A stretch of 64,000 nucleotides of DNA from Gammaproteobacteria bacterium. Its GTDB lineage: Bacteria; Pseudomonadota; Gammaproteobacteria; HK1. Positions 9,326 to 18,296 of the stretch are shown piece after piece (the stretch's first letter is position 1; each line of letters begins with the position of its first letter). Position numbers and translations under genes: made by a program. A model generated the notes under the pieces. That model ran no database searches, was not told the origin of the DNA, and saw only the letters and a program-made list of their open reading frames with translations. The DNA is taken from assembly GCA_012103455.1 (NCBI GenBank), contig WLWT01000001.1, forward strand, positions 4,161,288-4,225,287. Reading direction: 5' to 3'.

Positions 9326-11038
9326 ATGACGAAAAGCAGCTTACTCAACGCGGATACGGAAGATCTGAAAGAACTATTGAGCAATGGTAGGAGTTATCAC
9401 GTACCGCCCTATCAACGCGACTATTCTTGGCAACAAGAGCATTGGGAAGACCTCTGGGACGATCTAAAGGCGGCTGAAACCAGCGACAGCGACCACTACA
9501 TGGGTGCGATCGTCGTTGAAGCGACGGACCGCAAACATTTCAAGATTATCGATGGCCAACAGCGAATGGCCACTTTGAGCATCTTAATAGTCGCATGCAT
9601 AGACTACTTGTTTGAACTGGCGACGGACGACATTGACGCTGAAGCCAATCGAGAGCGGGCCGCCTTAATCGAGAGTAGCTACATCGGCGCCAAAGATCCG
9701 AGCAGCCTTCGCATTACTCCAAAACTCCGCCTGAACGCCAACAATGACGATTTCTATCAGTTCAATCTGACTCACCGCAATCCACCTGCCGGCGGACTTC
9801 GCTCGCTGACCGACTCCGAGGCATTGTTGTGGCGCTGTTTTCAGTACTTCCGGCAAAGCGTACGCGATAAGTTCGTTGATTCGCGAAGAGGCGAAGACGT
9901 GGCGCGGTTTGTGAGCCATATAGTGACGGAGAAACTCGTCTTCATTTCTGTTCGTGTTCAAGACCAATTCAGCGCGTACACGGTGTTTGAAACCCTCAAT
10001 GCCCGAAGACTGGATTTAACCGAAACCGATCTGCTCAAAAACTATCTTATCTCCGTCGCGGACCGCTTAAGCCGTTCGCAAATGGATCTCGTTTTGCGGC
10101 GATGGGCACATATCACCCACCATGCGGGAATGAAAACCTTTCCCGAATTCCTGCGCCACCACCTCAACTCGCGCCGCGAGTATGTTCGGCAAAAGCAACT
10201 TTTCAAAACCATTTGCGCGGACATAACGACCGTCAAACAAGTCTTCGATCTTCTGGACAAACTGGAAAAAGACGCAGCGTGGTTCGAAGTGCTACGAGAC
10301 TACGCCAATCCGTTTTGGTTTGACTACGACGGCGCCCGAGAGCATGTACGGGTACTCAATCTATTCAACGTATCCCAGTGCACCCCCTTAGTCCTGGCGG
10401 CTAAAGATACTTTTTCAAACCCCGACCATGTCGTTGAGTTGTTGCGTGATTGCGCGGTGATATCGGTGCGCTTCAACGGTGTGGGCAACCGCAGCACCCA
10501 CGCTCTTGAAGAGGTCTATAACGAAGCCGCGCAGGCCATCCGCCGCGGCGAAGCGACATCGCCCAGAGCCATCCGGCAAAAACTGCGCCCAATCTATATT
10601 CCCGATGACGAGTTCGTGGCGGATTTCAGTGCGCTCAGGCTCAAAAATCATGGGCGAGCGGGCAAGCAGCTGCGCTACCTGCTGGCGAAAATCGAGCGGC
10701 AATTGAGCGAACAAGACATCAGCGATGAGACCATGGCGGCCACCGTTGAACATATTCTCCCTGAGAACTCTGGAGCGGACGGCTGGGAAGAATTCAGTAC
10801 CGAGGCCCACGACCGCGCCCATGATCGCATAGGTAATTACTCGCTACTGGAGAAGAAGCTCAACGAACGGGTCGCTGGCAACGCGGCCTTCGAGGAAAAA
10901 CAGATAGCCTATGGACAGTCGCGCTATCAGACTTCCGCTAGCCTCACCGAATACGGCCAGTGGTCGGAAGCGGCTATTGCCAAACGGCAAGCCGGGCTAG
11001 CCAAGGTGGCGAAGTCCATTTGGTCGATTCCACTCTAG
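9326..11038 (+). CDS. DUF262 + DUF1524 (GmrSD-like) protein, possible modified-DNA restriction factor
   Basis: 570 residues. The N-terminal DUF262 domain shows PPYQRDYSW (27-35) and IIDGQQRMATLSIL (74-87), the DGQQR loop of the ParB/DndB/GmrS-like nucleotide-binding superfamily. The C-terminal DUF1524 domain has ATVEHILPENSG (about 471-482), the H-x-x-P HNH-type core, followed by DRIGNYSLLEKKLN, which supplies the usual Asn-Leu partner. Single-chain proteins with both domains resemble type IV restriction enzyme GmrSD, which cuts sugar-modified cytosine DNA. Here the gene starts only four bases after cobC, an odd place for a defence gene, so it is probably a local insertion sharing the cob promoter. 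Activity is inferred. Confidence 0.75.
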   Translation: MTKSSLLNADTEDLKELLSNGRSYHVPPYQRDYSWQQEHWEDLWDDLKAAETSDSDHYMGAIVVEATDRKHFKIIDGQQRMATLSILIVACIDYLFELATDDIDAEANRERAALIESSYIGAKDPSSLRITPKLRLNANNDDFYQFNLTHRNPPAGGLRSLTDSEALLWRCFQYFRQSVRDKFVDSRRGEDVARFVSHIVTEKLVFISVRVQDQFSAYTVFETLNARRLDLTETDLLKNYLISVADRLSRSQMDLVLRRWAHITHHAGMKTFPEFLRHHLNSRREYVRQKQLFKTICADITTVKQVFDLLDKLEKDAAWFEVLRDYANPFWFDYDGAREHVRVLNLFNVSQCTPLVLAAKDTFSNPDHVVELLRDCAVISVRFNGVGNRSTHALEEVYNEAAQAIRRGEATSPRAIRQKLRPIYIPDDEFVADFSALRLKNHGRAGKQLRYLLAKIERQLSEQDISDETMAATVEHILPENSGADGWEEFSTEAHDRAHDRIGNYSLLEKKLNERVAGNAAFEEKQIAYGQSRYQTSASLTEYGQWSEAAIAKRQAGLAKVAKSIWSIPL

Positions 11039-11054
11039 TGCGCACCGGCAGGGA

Positions 11055-11924
11055 CTACTCCACCAACAAAGCCGACAAGCGGCCAGCACCATCGCGTAGC
11101 AACTCTAAGTGAGCCAATAGCTTGTCCCGATCAAGCCGTTGCACCGGGCCGTGATAGGCAAGCACGGCGAGAAAATCGCCTTGAGCATCCAACACCGGAA
11201 CCGCCAAAGCCACCAAGCCTTCCATGAACTCTTCATTGTCGATGGCGTAACCCCGCTCGGCCACCGTCTCCAGCTCTTCGGACAACGCTTCAGGTGTAAC
11301 GATGGTATTGCGCGCTTTGCGTTCCAAGTTGAGTGCACCCACCAACCGGCGGCGGCGCGCCGGTAGGCTAGCGAGGTAGATCTTGCCGCTGGCGGTGCAA
11401 TGAAAAGGCACGTGCGAGCCGATGGGGAGCTGCACGCGAAACGCCCAATCCGTGTCCACCCGGTCCAGGTAGGTCATGCCACTGCGCTCCGGCACCACAA
11501 AGTTCACCGCCTCGCGCACGGCGGCGGCCACCCGCTCCAGCACTTGACGAATGCCTATTTCGACCTCGGCCGCCGCCAACAGTCCACCCGCCATGGATCG
11601 CAGCCGCGCGGTAGGCCGCAGCCTGCACGGGCGATCGACTCTCTCCAGGAAGCCGGCCTGCACCAGGGTTCCACACAGGCGGTGCACCGTCTGCTTCGGC
11701 AGCCGCAGATGTTCGTTCATCTGCGTTTGACTGAGTGGCTGGCGTGCCTTGGCCAGCGCCTCCACCAGCAGAAGCAGCCGTAGATTGGTAGCGACGCGCC
11801 GTGGCCCATCGTCGTGCAACTCATCCATAATGGCGCTCGCTGGCGGAGCCGGGATGTACATACCGAGGGCATAAGCGCCCGGAAAATCTAATTTTGTTGC
11901 GGTGGACCCATCCGGATGCTTCAA
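11055..11924 (-). CDS. IclR-family transcriptional regulator
   Basis: 289 residues. An N-terminal winged helix (NLRLLLLVEALAKARQPLSQ, then MNEHLRLPKQTVHRLCGTLV) precedes the IclR effector domain (GIRQVLERVAAAVREAVNF, then HCTASGKIYLASLP, RGYAIDNEEFMEGLVALAVP). The first ~35 residues are not conserved; a later Met near 11835 may be the real start. It is divergent from the dctPQM TRAP genes across a 174-base gap, which is the usual layout for an IclR regulator and its target. The likely ligand is the TRAP substrate or a breakdown product. Confidence 0.85.
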   Translation of the reverse strand: MKHPDGSTATKLDFPGAYALGMYIPAPPASAIMDELHDDGPRRVATNLRLLLLVEALAKARQPLSQTQMNEHLRLPKQTVHRLCGTLVQAGFLERVDRPCRLRPTARLRSMAGGLLAAAEVEIGIRQVLERVAAAVREAVNFVVPERSGMTYLDRVDTDWAFRVQLPIGSHVPFHCTASGKIYLASLPARRRRLVGALNLERKARNTIVTPEALSEELETVAERGYAIDNEEFMEGLVALAVPVLDAQGDFLAVLAYHGPVQRLDRDKLLAHLELLRDGAGRLSALLVE

Positions 11925-12098
11925 TGCCGCCGAAAATCAATACTAATAGTCTCGGTTTTTGACACTTGTGGCTGGAGTGTAACCCTAAACCAGCCGATAT
12001 CTACCATCGCACAGCTATTCTGGCGCTGGATGCCATCGTGCGAGCAAGACATCCAGAGCCTTGCTTAAGTAAGTGCTTGCACACGAGGAGGATAATCC

Positions 12099-13208
12099 AT
12101 GACTAGTCTGAAAAAGTTGGCCACGACGGCAGCGCTGGGCGTCAGCCTGGCTGCCTTCAGTGCCACGGGGTTCGCCGCATCGGTAAAGATAAGAGTGCAG
12201 TCCGTTATTCCGGCGAAGGCGGACGAAGTACACATGCTGAGCGAGTTCGCCAAAGACGTCAGTGATCTGACCAACGGCGAAGTGACTTTCAAGATCTTGC
12301 CGGCAGGCGCCGTCGTCGGCGTCAAAGAGACCCTGGATGCGGTCGATAAAGGGCTTATCGAAGGTGGTTTTGCCTGGACCCATTACTGGTCCGGCAAACA
12401 CCCCGCCGCCATGCTGTTCGGCTCGCCCGTGGCCGGTGCCGGTGTGGGCATCGACAACATCGCTTTTCTCTCCTGGTTCCAGTACGGCGGCGGCCGCCAG
12501 CTATACGATCAGCTCTGGCAGGAAATGGGCGTCAACGTCAAAGGCTTCATGCTGCAACCGGTTGGCCCCGAGGCTTTGGGCTGGTTCAAACAACCCATCA
12601 AATCGATGGACGACTTCCGCAAATACCGCTTCCGCACCCCGCCGGGCATTCCGGGGCAAACCTATAAGGACATCGGTGTGGCTTCCGTCGCCATGGGTGG
12701 CGGTGACATCCTGCCCGCGCTGGAGAAAGGCGTGATCGACGCCGCCGAATGGTGTTGCCCGAAACCGGACTCGGTGTTCGGCTTCCAGAAGGTGTTGAAG
12801 CACTACTATCTGCAAGGTCTGCACCAGGTGGTGGTGAACGCCGATCTCTACATCAATGGCGATGTGTACAACAAGCTCACCCCGCTGCAGAAAAAAGCCA
12901 TCGAAGTGGCGGCGAATGCGTCGCTGTCAAAAGCGATGAGCTACCGCATCTACGAGAACGGCAAAGCGCTCAAGGACTTGACCGAAAACCACGGTGTGCA
13001 ACTGCATGACACGCCCGCGGACTACTTCAAAGCCTACATGGACGCAGCCCGCGCCAGCTTGGAGAAAAACGCCAAAGACAACGCGTTCTTCGCCAAGGTG
13101 TGGGAATCGCAGAAAGAATTTGCCACCATCGCGGTCCCGTTCTGGGCCGGTGCCCAGGCTTCCAACGCCAGCCTAGGTAAAGCTTTTGCCGACAGCTTGA
13201 AGAAATAA
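12099..13208 (+). CDS. dctP: TRAP transporter substrate-binding protein (DctP family)
   Basis: 369 residues with a clear Sec signal peptide (MTSLKKLATTAALGVSLAAF..., cleavage after ATGFAA, about residue 28) and a strong AGGAGG before the ATG at 12099. The mature part has the family landmarks FAKDVSDLTNGEVTFKILPA, LEKGVIDAAEWCCP and the conserved carboxylate-binding arginine region FRKYRFRTPPG. The substrate is probably a carboxylate or sugar acid. The repeated aromatic-rich segment (FAWTHYWSGKHPA) and the 'EWCCP' motif are like DctP proteins annotated for 2-oxo acids. It is the first gene of dctP-dctQ-dctM. Confidence 0.9.
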   Translation: MTSLKKLATTAALGVSLAAFSATGFAASVKIRVQSVIPAKADEVHMLSEFAKDVSDLTNGEVTFKILPAGAVVGVKETLDAVDKGLIEGGFAWTHYWSGKHPAAMLFGSPVAGAGVGIDNIAFLSWFQYGGGRQLYDQLWQEMGVNVKGFMLQPVGPEALGWFKQPIKSMDDFRKYRFRTPPGIPGQTYKDIGVASVAMGGGDILPALEKGVIDAAEWCCPKPDSVFGFQKVLKHYYLQGLHQVVVNADLYINGDVYNKLTPLQKKAIEVAANASLSKAMSYRIYENGKALKDLTENHGVQLHDTPADYFKAYMDAARASLEKNAKDNAFFAKVWESQKEFATIAVPFWAGAQASNASLGKAFADSLKK

Positions 13209-13220
13209 GCAGCAACCTTA

Positions 13221-13250
13221 CCCGGCCTGCCGCCACAGGCGCAGGCCGGG
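13221..13250 (+). promoter_or_regulatory. Intercistronic hairpin between dctP and dctQ
   Basis: A perfect 10-bp stem, CCCGGCCTGC with GCAGGCCGGG, around a 10-base loop, starting 12 bases after the dctP stop. There is no T-run after it, so it is more likely an RNA-stabilising or attenuating element that keeps the binding protein in excess over the permeases than a full terminator. Confidence 0.7.
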
Positions 13251-13271
13251 GTACACCTCAAGAGCATCGCA

Positions 13272-13925
13272 GTGGCACGGACATCCAATGAGCTAGAACC
13301 CGGTGAATTAAAACCCGATGGGTTAAAACCCGGTGAACTGGATCCGGCCGACGAACTGATCGCCGAGCGCCGCAGCGCCAACCCGGGTGATCTGCCGCAA
13401 GACATGGCAGGCTGGATGCGCAAAACCATCACTGCGCTCGATTACCTGAGCCTGTGGGTAGGCCGGCTGACCTGCCTTATCTTGGTCCCCATGATCGTGG
13501 CCATGGTCTATGAAGTGGTGGCCCGCAAACTATTTGTCGCGCCCACTGATTGGGCTTACGACATCAGCCGTATGTTATCGGGCGCTTTGTTCATGCTGGG
13601 CGCCGGCTATGCCTTGATGCGAGGTGTTCATATTCGCGCTGATTTTCTCTACCGGCTCTGGCCGCCTAGAATGCAAGCCAGCGTGGATGCACTGCTGTAC
13701 CTCATTTTGTTCTTCCCCGGTATGTTGTTTTTCTTCTACATCTCTTTTGAGTACTCCTTCGATGCGTGGGCCAAGTGGGAGCGCTCCATGGATACCGCCT
13801 GGATGGCGCCACTGGCACCGGCGCGCACGGCGATGCCTTTGGGCGCTCTCTTTCTCATTCTCCAGGGCATCGCTGAAGTACTCAAATGCGCTTACACCAT
13901 CAAACATAACCGGTGGCCCTCATGA
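13272..13925 (+). CDS. dctQ: TRAP transporter small permease (DctQ family)
   Basis: 217 residues from a GTG at 13272, with four membrane segments (about 65-85, 105-125, 145-165 and 185-205) as expected for DctQ. The family-typical region AYDISRMLSGALFMLGAGYA then GVHIRADFLY is present. The first ~45 residues are an unusual hydrophilic leader made of three near-identical 15-base units (13296-13340) encoding a repeated Pro-Gly-Glu-Leu pattern. The ATGs further in (for example the Met of MAGWMRK) could be the functional start instead. It overlaps dctM by four bases. Confidence 0.85.
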   Translation: MARTSNELEPGELKPDGLKPGELDPADELIAERRSANPGDLPQDMAGWMRKTITALDYLSLWVGRLTCLILVPMIVAMVYEVVARKLFVAPTDWAYDISRMLSGALFMLGAGYALMRGVHIRADFLYRLWPPRMQASVDALLYLILFFPGMLFFFYISFEYSFDAWAKWERSMDTAWMAPLAPARTAMPLGALFLILQGIAEVLKCAYTIKHNRWPS

Positions 13926-15244
13926 CCCCTGAAGTCATCGGCATGCTCATGATCGCGGCCATGCTGCTCGCGATCTTCGTCGGCTTCCCCATTTCGTTCA
14001 CACTTATTTTTCTTGGCATCGTCTTCGGCGCCTGGGGCTTCGGCGCCAAGCTGGTTTTCTACCTGATGGCACTGCAATTCAACAACGTCATGTTGGAGCA
14101 GACGCTGGCGGCGGTGCCGCTGTTTGTGTTCATGGGCATCATGATGGAGCAAGCCGGGTTGATGGAACGGCTATTCCGCGCCGTGCAACTCATGCTCGCC
14201 TCGATGAGAGGGTCGCTCTACATCGCCGTACTGTTCGTCTCCACCATCTTCGCAGCGGCAACGGGCATCGTCGGTGCCTCAGTCACCATACTCGGCATCA
14301 TGGCCGCCAAGACCATGAACACTTCTGGTTACGACGTGCGCTTAGCTGCGGGCACCATCACCGCCGGCGGCACCCTCGGCATACTGATACCCCCTTCCAT
14401 CATGCTGGTGGTGATGGGACCGGTACTGGAAGTGCCGGTCACCGATCTGTTTGCCGCCGCTATCGTTCCCGGTGTCATGCTGGCGTTCATGTATACCGCA
14501 TACGCGCTCTTCAGGTGTTGGATGAACCCCGTGCTAGGTCCTGCGCTTGCGGAAGATGAACGGGCGGACAGCGCTTTGGTTATCGCCCGCGAATTTTTCC
14601 TAGGGTTGGTGCCTCCCGCGCTCCTCGTAGGCTTTGCCCTGGGTTCCATCATTTGGGGATGGGCCACCCCTACCGAGGGGGCCGGTTGCGGCGCATTCGG
14701 CGCCTTCGTATTAACCCTGGCATACCGGCGTATGACACCCGGGCGATTCTACCAAGCTCTGATCAAAACATTAGAAATCTCCGTCCTCATCCTGTTCCTC
14801 GTCGCGGCGTCGAACTTTTTCGGGGCGGTATTCTCCCGGCTCGGCACGCCGACGATGTTGACCGAGTTTCTACTGGCGTGGGATCTGTCTCAAATGCAGG
14901 TTCTGCTCATCGTGATGGCCCTCATTTTCCTTTTAGGCTGGCCGCTGGAATGGGTGCCGATCGTTCTCATCATCGTGCCCATCCTCATTCCGGCACTGGA
15001 GAAAATGGACGTGAATCTCACCTGGTTCGGGATATTGGTAGCGGTGAATCTGCAAACCGCCTGGTTGTCGCCGCCGGTGGCGTTGTCCGCCTACTTCCTG
15101 AAGGGGGTAGTCCCGCAATGGGATCTCAAAGATATCTACATCGGCATGATGCAATTCATGGTCATTCAGCTCATCGGGCTCGTCTTGATTCTCATGTTCC
15201 CGCAGATCGCGCTGTGGCTGCCTGAATATATCTACGGTCAATAG
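13922..15244 (+). CDS. dctM: TRAP transporter large permease (DctM family)
   Basis: About 440 residues, 12 or so membrane segments, with DctM motifs such as SVTILGIMAAKTM, TAGGTLGILIPPSIMLVVMG and IIWGWATPTEGAG. I chose the ATG at 13922 because it makes an ATGA overlap with the dctQ stop; a GTG nine bases earlier is also in frame. Together with dctP and dctQ it forms a complete sodium-coupled TRAP uptake system in the inner membrane. Confidence 0.9.
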   Translation: MTPEVIGMLMIAAMLLAIFVGFPISFTLIFLGIVFGAWGFGAKLVFYLMALQFNNVMLEQTLAAVPLFVFMGIMMEQAGLMERLFRAVQLMLASMRGSLYIAVLFVSTIFAAATGIVGASVTILGIMAAKTMNTSGYDVRLAAGTITAGGTLGILIPPSIMLVVMGPVLEVPVTDLFAAAIVPGVMLAFMYTAYALFRCWMNPVLGPALAEDERADSALVIAREFFLGLVPPALLVGFALGSIIWGWATPTEGAGCGAFGAFVLTLAYRRMTPGRFYQALIKTLEISVLILFLVAASNFFGAVFSRLGTPTMLTEFLLAWDLSQMQVLLIVMALIFLLGWPLEWVPIVLIIVPILIPALEKMDVNLTWFGILVAVNLQTAWLSPPVALSAYFLKGVVPQWDLKDIYIGMMQFMVIQLIGLVLILMFPQIALWLPEYIYGQ

Positions 15245-15282
15245 ACGGTAAACATAAACGTTAAACACTGGGCGAACTATCC

Positions 15283-15672
15283 TCAGTTCGCCGTGCAACC
15301 ATCGGCAGGGGCTTGGTTGCCGAGCAATGTGCGTGCGCTAAACGGCTTGGGTGCGCCCTGTCCGTGTACCGTCACTAGAGTTGCATCGGCCGGCTGTTGA
15401 AAGTCTCCCCAGCCGTTTAAACGCCACAGATTGGGCGCTTCGCTGCCCCCGAATGGCTCTGTGCTGTAAAGATTGCTATCCTCATGTATCAGTAACACTG
15501 GCAACGCAGATTGTGCGTCTCTTATCCGCGCCTGGCCTACTAGCGCCCGCAGATGTTGGCGAAACGCCCCAAAAGCATCTCGCCCCGCCACGAACACAGC
15601 GCGGCCCCCGGCGCAGACAGCCCATGAGAATCCTGGCGCACGCGGCCACGATTCGGGTTTCAAGAAATCCAT
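15283..15672 (-). CDS. Hypothetical protein
   Basis: 129 residues from ATG 15672, which has GGGAA upstream. The frame stays open to 15807 but would then overlap the start of the DUF924 gene on the other strand. Readable segments are GFSWAVCAGGRAVFVAGRD, ALPVLLIHEDSNLYSTEPFG and LVTVHGQGAPKPFSARTLLG. No signal peptide or membrane segment is seen and I do not recognise the family. It is convergent with dctM and divergent from the DUF924 gene. It could be an end fragment of a larger gene. Confidence 0.45.
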   Translation of the reverse strand: MDFLKPESWPRAPGFSWAVCAGGRAVFVAGRDAFGAFRQHLRALVGQARIRDAQSALPVLLIHEDSNLYSTEPFGGSEAPNLWRLNGWGDFQQPADATLVTVHGQGAPKPFSARTLLGNQAPADGCTAN

Positions 15673-15769
15673 AGCAATTCCCCAGGCTTGATCATCGAAC
15701 TCCCAGCACAGCGCAGGAAGATGAGAAAATAACAGCGCTGTTGTCTTGTGATCACGAGAATGCGAACCG

Positions 15770-16312
15770 ATGCCAAATCCTGATGCGGTCAACCACTTCT
15801 GGTTCAACGAACTCGAACGTGAAGATTGGTTCGCGCGCAGCGACGCCCTCGATCAGCAGATCGCCAACCGCTTCACGCACGTACATGCTTGCGCTGCCAG
15901 AGGAGAATTAAGTGGCTGGAGAGCGTCGATCAAAGGACGCTTGGCGGAGATCATCGTCCTGGACCAATTCTCCCGTAACCTATTCAGGGACAGTCCATTG
16001 GCTTTTGCCACCGATCCCATGGCATTAGTCTTGAGCCAAGAGGCGCTGAAAGTGCCCGAGCGCAACCAACTCAACGATGACGAGAAAAGTTTTCTGTACC
16101 TGCCATTCATGCACAGCGAATCCGCCGTTATCCACGAGCAAGCACTCGCGTTGTTCTCCGCACCCGGTTTGGCGCAGAATCTTTCGTTCGAATTAGCGCA
16201 TAAGCAGATCATCGACCGGTTCGGGCGCTATCCACACCGCAATCAAGTGCTAGGCCGTGAATCCACTGCCGAAGAACTTGAATTCCTGAAAAAAGAAGGT
16301 TCATCGTTTTAG
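15770..16312 (+). CDS. DUF924 family protein
   Basis: 180 residues, full length for the family. Diagnostic segments are VNHFWFNELEREDWFARSDA, RLAEIIVLDQFSRNLFRDSP, KSFLYLPFMHSESAVIHEQ and DRFGRYPHRNQVLGRESTAE. The family is an all-helical, TPR-like fold in the cytosol. Its biochemical role is unknown. It stands alone, with a MITE 48 bases after its stop. Confidence 0.9.
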   Translation: MPNPDAVNHFWFNELEREDWFARSDALDQQIANRFTHVHACAARGELSGWRASIKGRLAEIIVLDQFSRNLFRDSPLAFATDPMALVLSQEALKVPERNQLNDDEKSFLYLPFMHSESAVIHEQALALFSAPGLAQNLSFELAHKQIIDRFGRYPHRNQVLGRESTAEELEFLKKEGSSF

Positions 16313-16360
16313 CGCACAGGCCCGGGTGGTGCCGGTTGACTGTTGGGATTTAGGCTTTAG

Positions 16361-16500
16361 GGGACCTCTAAAAATAGTCATTTTTTCGTAAGTGCAAGGA
16401 AGCACCGCGCGCAAAACCGCAGTGTATAAGGTCATACATGAGGATTCGAGCACGGAGCTGACGCCGCAATCGCGGAAAAAGTGCATTTTTAGAGGTGCCC
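16361..16500. mobile_element. MITE copy A (~140 bp)
   Basis: First of seven related copies. Ends GGGACCTCTAAAAATAG... and ...TTTTTAGAGGTGCCC form inverted repeats of about 15 bases (one base missing at the left end). It is nearly identical inside to the copies at 36722 and 59525, same orientation. It has no coding capacity. No clear target duplication is seen here (flanks TTAG / ATGA). Confidence 0.85.
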
Positions 16501-16778
16501 ATGAGACGCTTGGTGACTTTGTGCAGGAGAGATACGTCTGCAATTTGAGAAAAAGGGAAAATGACCCTTTTTGGACAGTAAAAGTCGGCTTATCAAAGCT
16601 GCGAGACGCGGCATCCGGCATGAAGTAGTCGTCACTCGATGTTGACTGAAAAATCCCAAAGCCATGTGGATAGAAATGGAGCTTATTCTTGAATTTTAGA
16701 TGTGCCCTTAAGTCCCGTTCTCAGGGTGCCTAGACCGAGAGGGTCTTTAAGGTGATTTAAAATGAGGACGATTTGATT
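16501..16778. other. Non-coding stretch between MITE A and the MNT gene
   Basis: No convincing gene. It contains a terminator-like hairpin at 16550-16572 (AAAAAGGG, 7-base loop, CCCTTTTT) and an AT-richer segment just before the MNT/HEPN pair that should hold its promoter. All frames are cut by stops at short spacing. Confidence 0.5.
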
Positions 16779-17069
16779 ATGAAAAGACATGAAGCAATCG
16801 CATTGCTCAACGCGCACAAGGCCGATCTGGAAAAGCTGTTTGGCGTAACAATGTTGGCATTGTTTGGTTCGACGGCAAGAGATAGCGCGCGGTCAGATAG
16901 CGACCTGGATATTCTGGTTGATTTTGATGGCCCGGCTACCTCGCAACGCTATTTCGGGGTTCAGTTCTATCTGGAAGATCGGTTCAACCGCCCCGTTGAC
17001 CTGGTCACCCGAAAAGCACTCAGGCCCGAGTTGCGGCCTTATGTGGAACAGGAGGCCGTGTATGTCTGA
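16779..17069 (+). CDS. mntA: MNT-domain nucleotidyltransferase antitoxin (MntA type)
   Basis: 96 residues from ATG 16779 (a TTG six bases upstream is in frame). The minimal nucleotidyltransferase motif is intact: LALFGSTARDSARSDSDLDI, that is GSxxR...DxD, with a third acid in RFNRPVDLVTRKAL. MntA antitoxins AMPylate a tyrosine on their HEPN partner. The stop overlaps the HEPN start by eight bases (ATGTCTGA), so they were translated together. The partner is now split by IS630, so the antitoxin is orphaned. Confidence 0.85.
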   Translation: MKRHEAIALLNAHKADLEKLFGVTMLALFGSTARDSARSDSDLDILVDFDGPATSQRYFGVQFYLEDRFNRPVDLVTRKALRPELRPYVEQEAVYV

Positions 17070-17188
17070 TGTTGAAAAAGGTCAGCGTGAATGGCGCTTT
17101 TATCTGGACGACATGATCCGGTTTGCGCAAAAGGTACAGCTTTATACCGGCGGTATGGCGCAACAGGATTTTACAACCAGCGGGCTTA

Positions 17189-18296
17189 CTACTTCGGCAA
17201 AAAATTACCCGACACAAATTAATAAAATGTGTTATAGTGATGCTATGAAAAAGACAGACGGTCGCTCACTGCCCCATTCCGCGCGAGAAGCCATCCGCAG
17301 GCACGCGGTTGCGCAAGTATTATCGGGTGAAAGCCCTGAAAAAGTAATTAAAGCCCTCGGATTTCATCGTTCTTGCATTTACGATTGGTTATCCAGATAT
17401 GAGCAAGGTGGTGAACAGGCGCTGTCCACCGGCAAGATCACAGGCCGCCCAAGAAAGTGTCCCGATGAATATGCGGATCGCTTACGTGAACTAGTTAAAA
17501 CGAATCCGTTGCAATTGGATTTTCACGATGCCTTGTGGACACGCTCGATGATTCAGATATTACTGAAAGATAAATTTGGCATCGAGGTCAGCGAGCGCTC
17601 GGTGGGCAATAGCCTGTCTCGTTTGGGGATGAGTGCGCAGCGCCCTCGGTTTAAGGCATACGAGCAAAACCCTGATCAGGTTAAGGTATGGTTAAGAGAA
17701 ACTTGGCCTGAAGTACAACGAGAAGCGAAAAGGCGCCGAGCGCGGGTCTATTTTGGCGACGAATCGACGATCCGGTCGGATTATCATCGTGGTACCACTT
17801 GGGGGGTACGGGGTGATACGCCAGTTGTAGCGAAAACGGGTCGGCGCTTTAGCGTGAATAGGCTGTCAGCCGTTTCGCCGAAGGGTCACCTGCGTTTCAT
17901 GGTAACTGAATCACGGGTAACCGCAGACGTTTTTATCGACTTTCTAAGGCGTTTGTTGCACAACGCCAAGCGATCGGTCTATTTGATTGTTGATGGCCAT
18001 CCCATTCATCGAGCCAAGAAAGTGCAAGAATTTGTCCGCAATAGCCAAGGTAAGCTCACGTTAGTATGGTTACCGCCGTATTCACCGGAACTCAATCCTG
18101 ATGAGCTAGTATGGCATCATGTAAAAAGCCAACGAATTGGGCGGACAGTGGTGGCTACAAAGGAGCAACTGATGGCCTTGGCTCGTTCGGTGTTGCACTC
18201 ACTGCAACAGAATACGCAAATAATTAAACGGTTTTTCTATGAAAAGCATGTCAGATATATTCTGAATTAATGTCGGGTAATTTTTTTCCGAATTAG
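17189..18296 (+). mobile_element. IS630-family insertion sequence, copy 1
   Basis: 1108 bases bounded by inverted repeats CTACTTCGGCAAAAAATTAC and, on the other strand, CTAATTCGGAAAAAAATTAC, each continuing CCGAC. It is flanked by a TA duplication (17187-17188 and 18297-18298), the IS630/Tc1 hallmark. It carries one transposase gene and is inserted in hepT. Copy 2 at 37575 has identical length. Confidence 0.95.
17227..18270 (+). CDS. IS630-family transposase
   Basis: 347 residues (or 341 from the Met at 17245). The N-terminal helix-turn-helix has AVAQVLSGESPEKVIKALGF, then HRSCIYDWLSRYEQ. The DDE catalytic domain has VYFGDESTIRS (first D), VYLIVDGHPIHRAKK (second D) and PPYSPELNPDELVW (E). 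It appears complete and active. An upstream open frame from 16864 runs through mntA in another frame and is not used. It differs from copy 2 in at least one residue (LVWLPPYS against LVLLPPYS). Confidence 0.92.
   Translation: MCYSDAMKKTDGRSLPHSAREAIRRHAVAQVLSGESPEKVIKALGFHRSCIYDWLSRYEQGGEQALSTGKITGRPRKCPDEYADRLRELVKTNPLQLDFHDALWTRSMIQILLKDKFGIEVSERSVGNSLSRLGMSAQRPRFKAYEQNPDQVKVWLRETWPEVQREAKRRRARVYFGDESTIRSDYHRGTTWGVRGDTPVVAKTGRRFSVNRLSAVSPKGHLRFMVTESRVTADVFIDFLRRLLHNAKRSVYLIVDGHPIHRAKKVQEFVRNSQGKLTLVWLPPYSPELNPDELVWHHVKSQRIGRTVVATKEQLMALARSVLHSLQQNTQIIKRFFYEKHVRYILN

Noticed and set aside
16864..18270. A 468-residue open frame that seems to extend the IS630 transposase upstream
   Set aside because: The first ~120 residues run through mntA in another frame. 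The family start is at 17227 or 17245.
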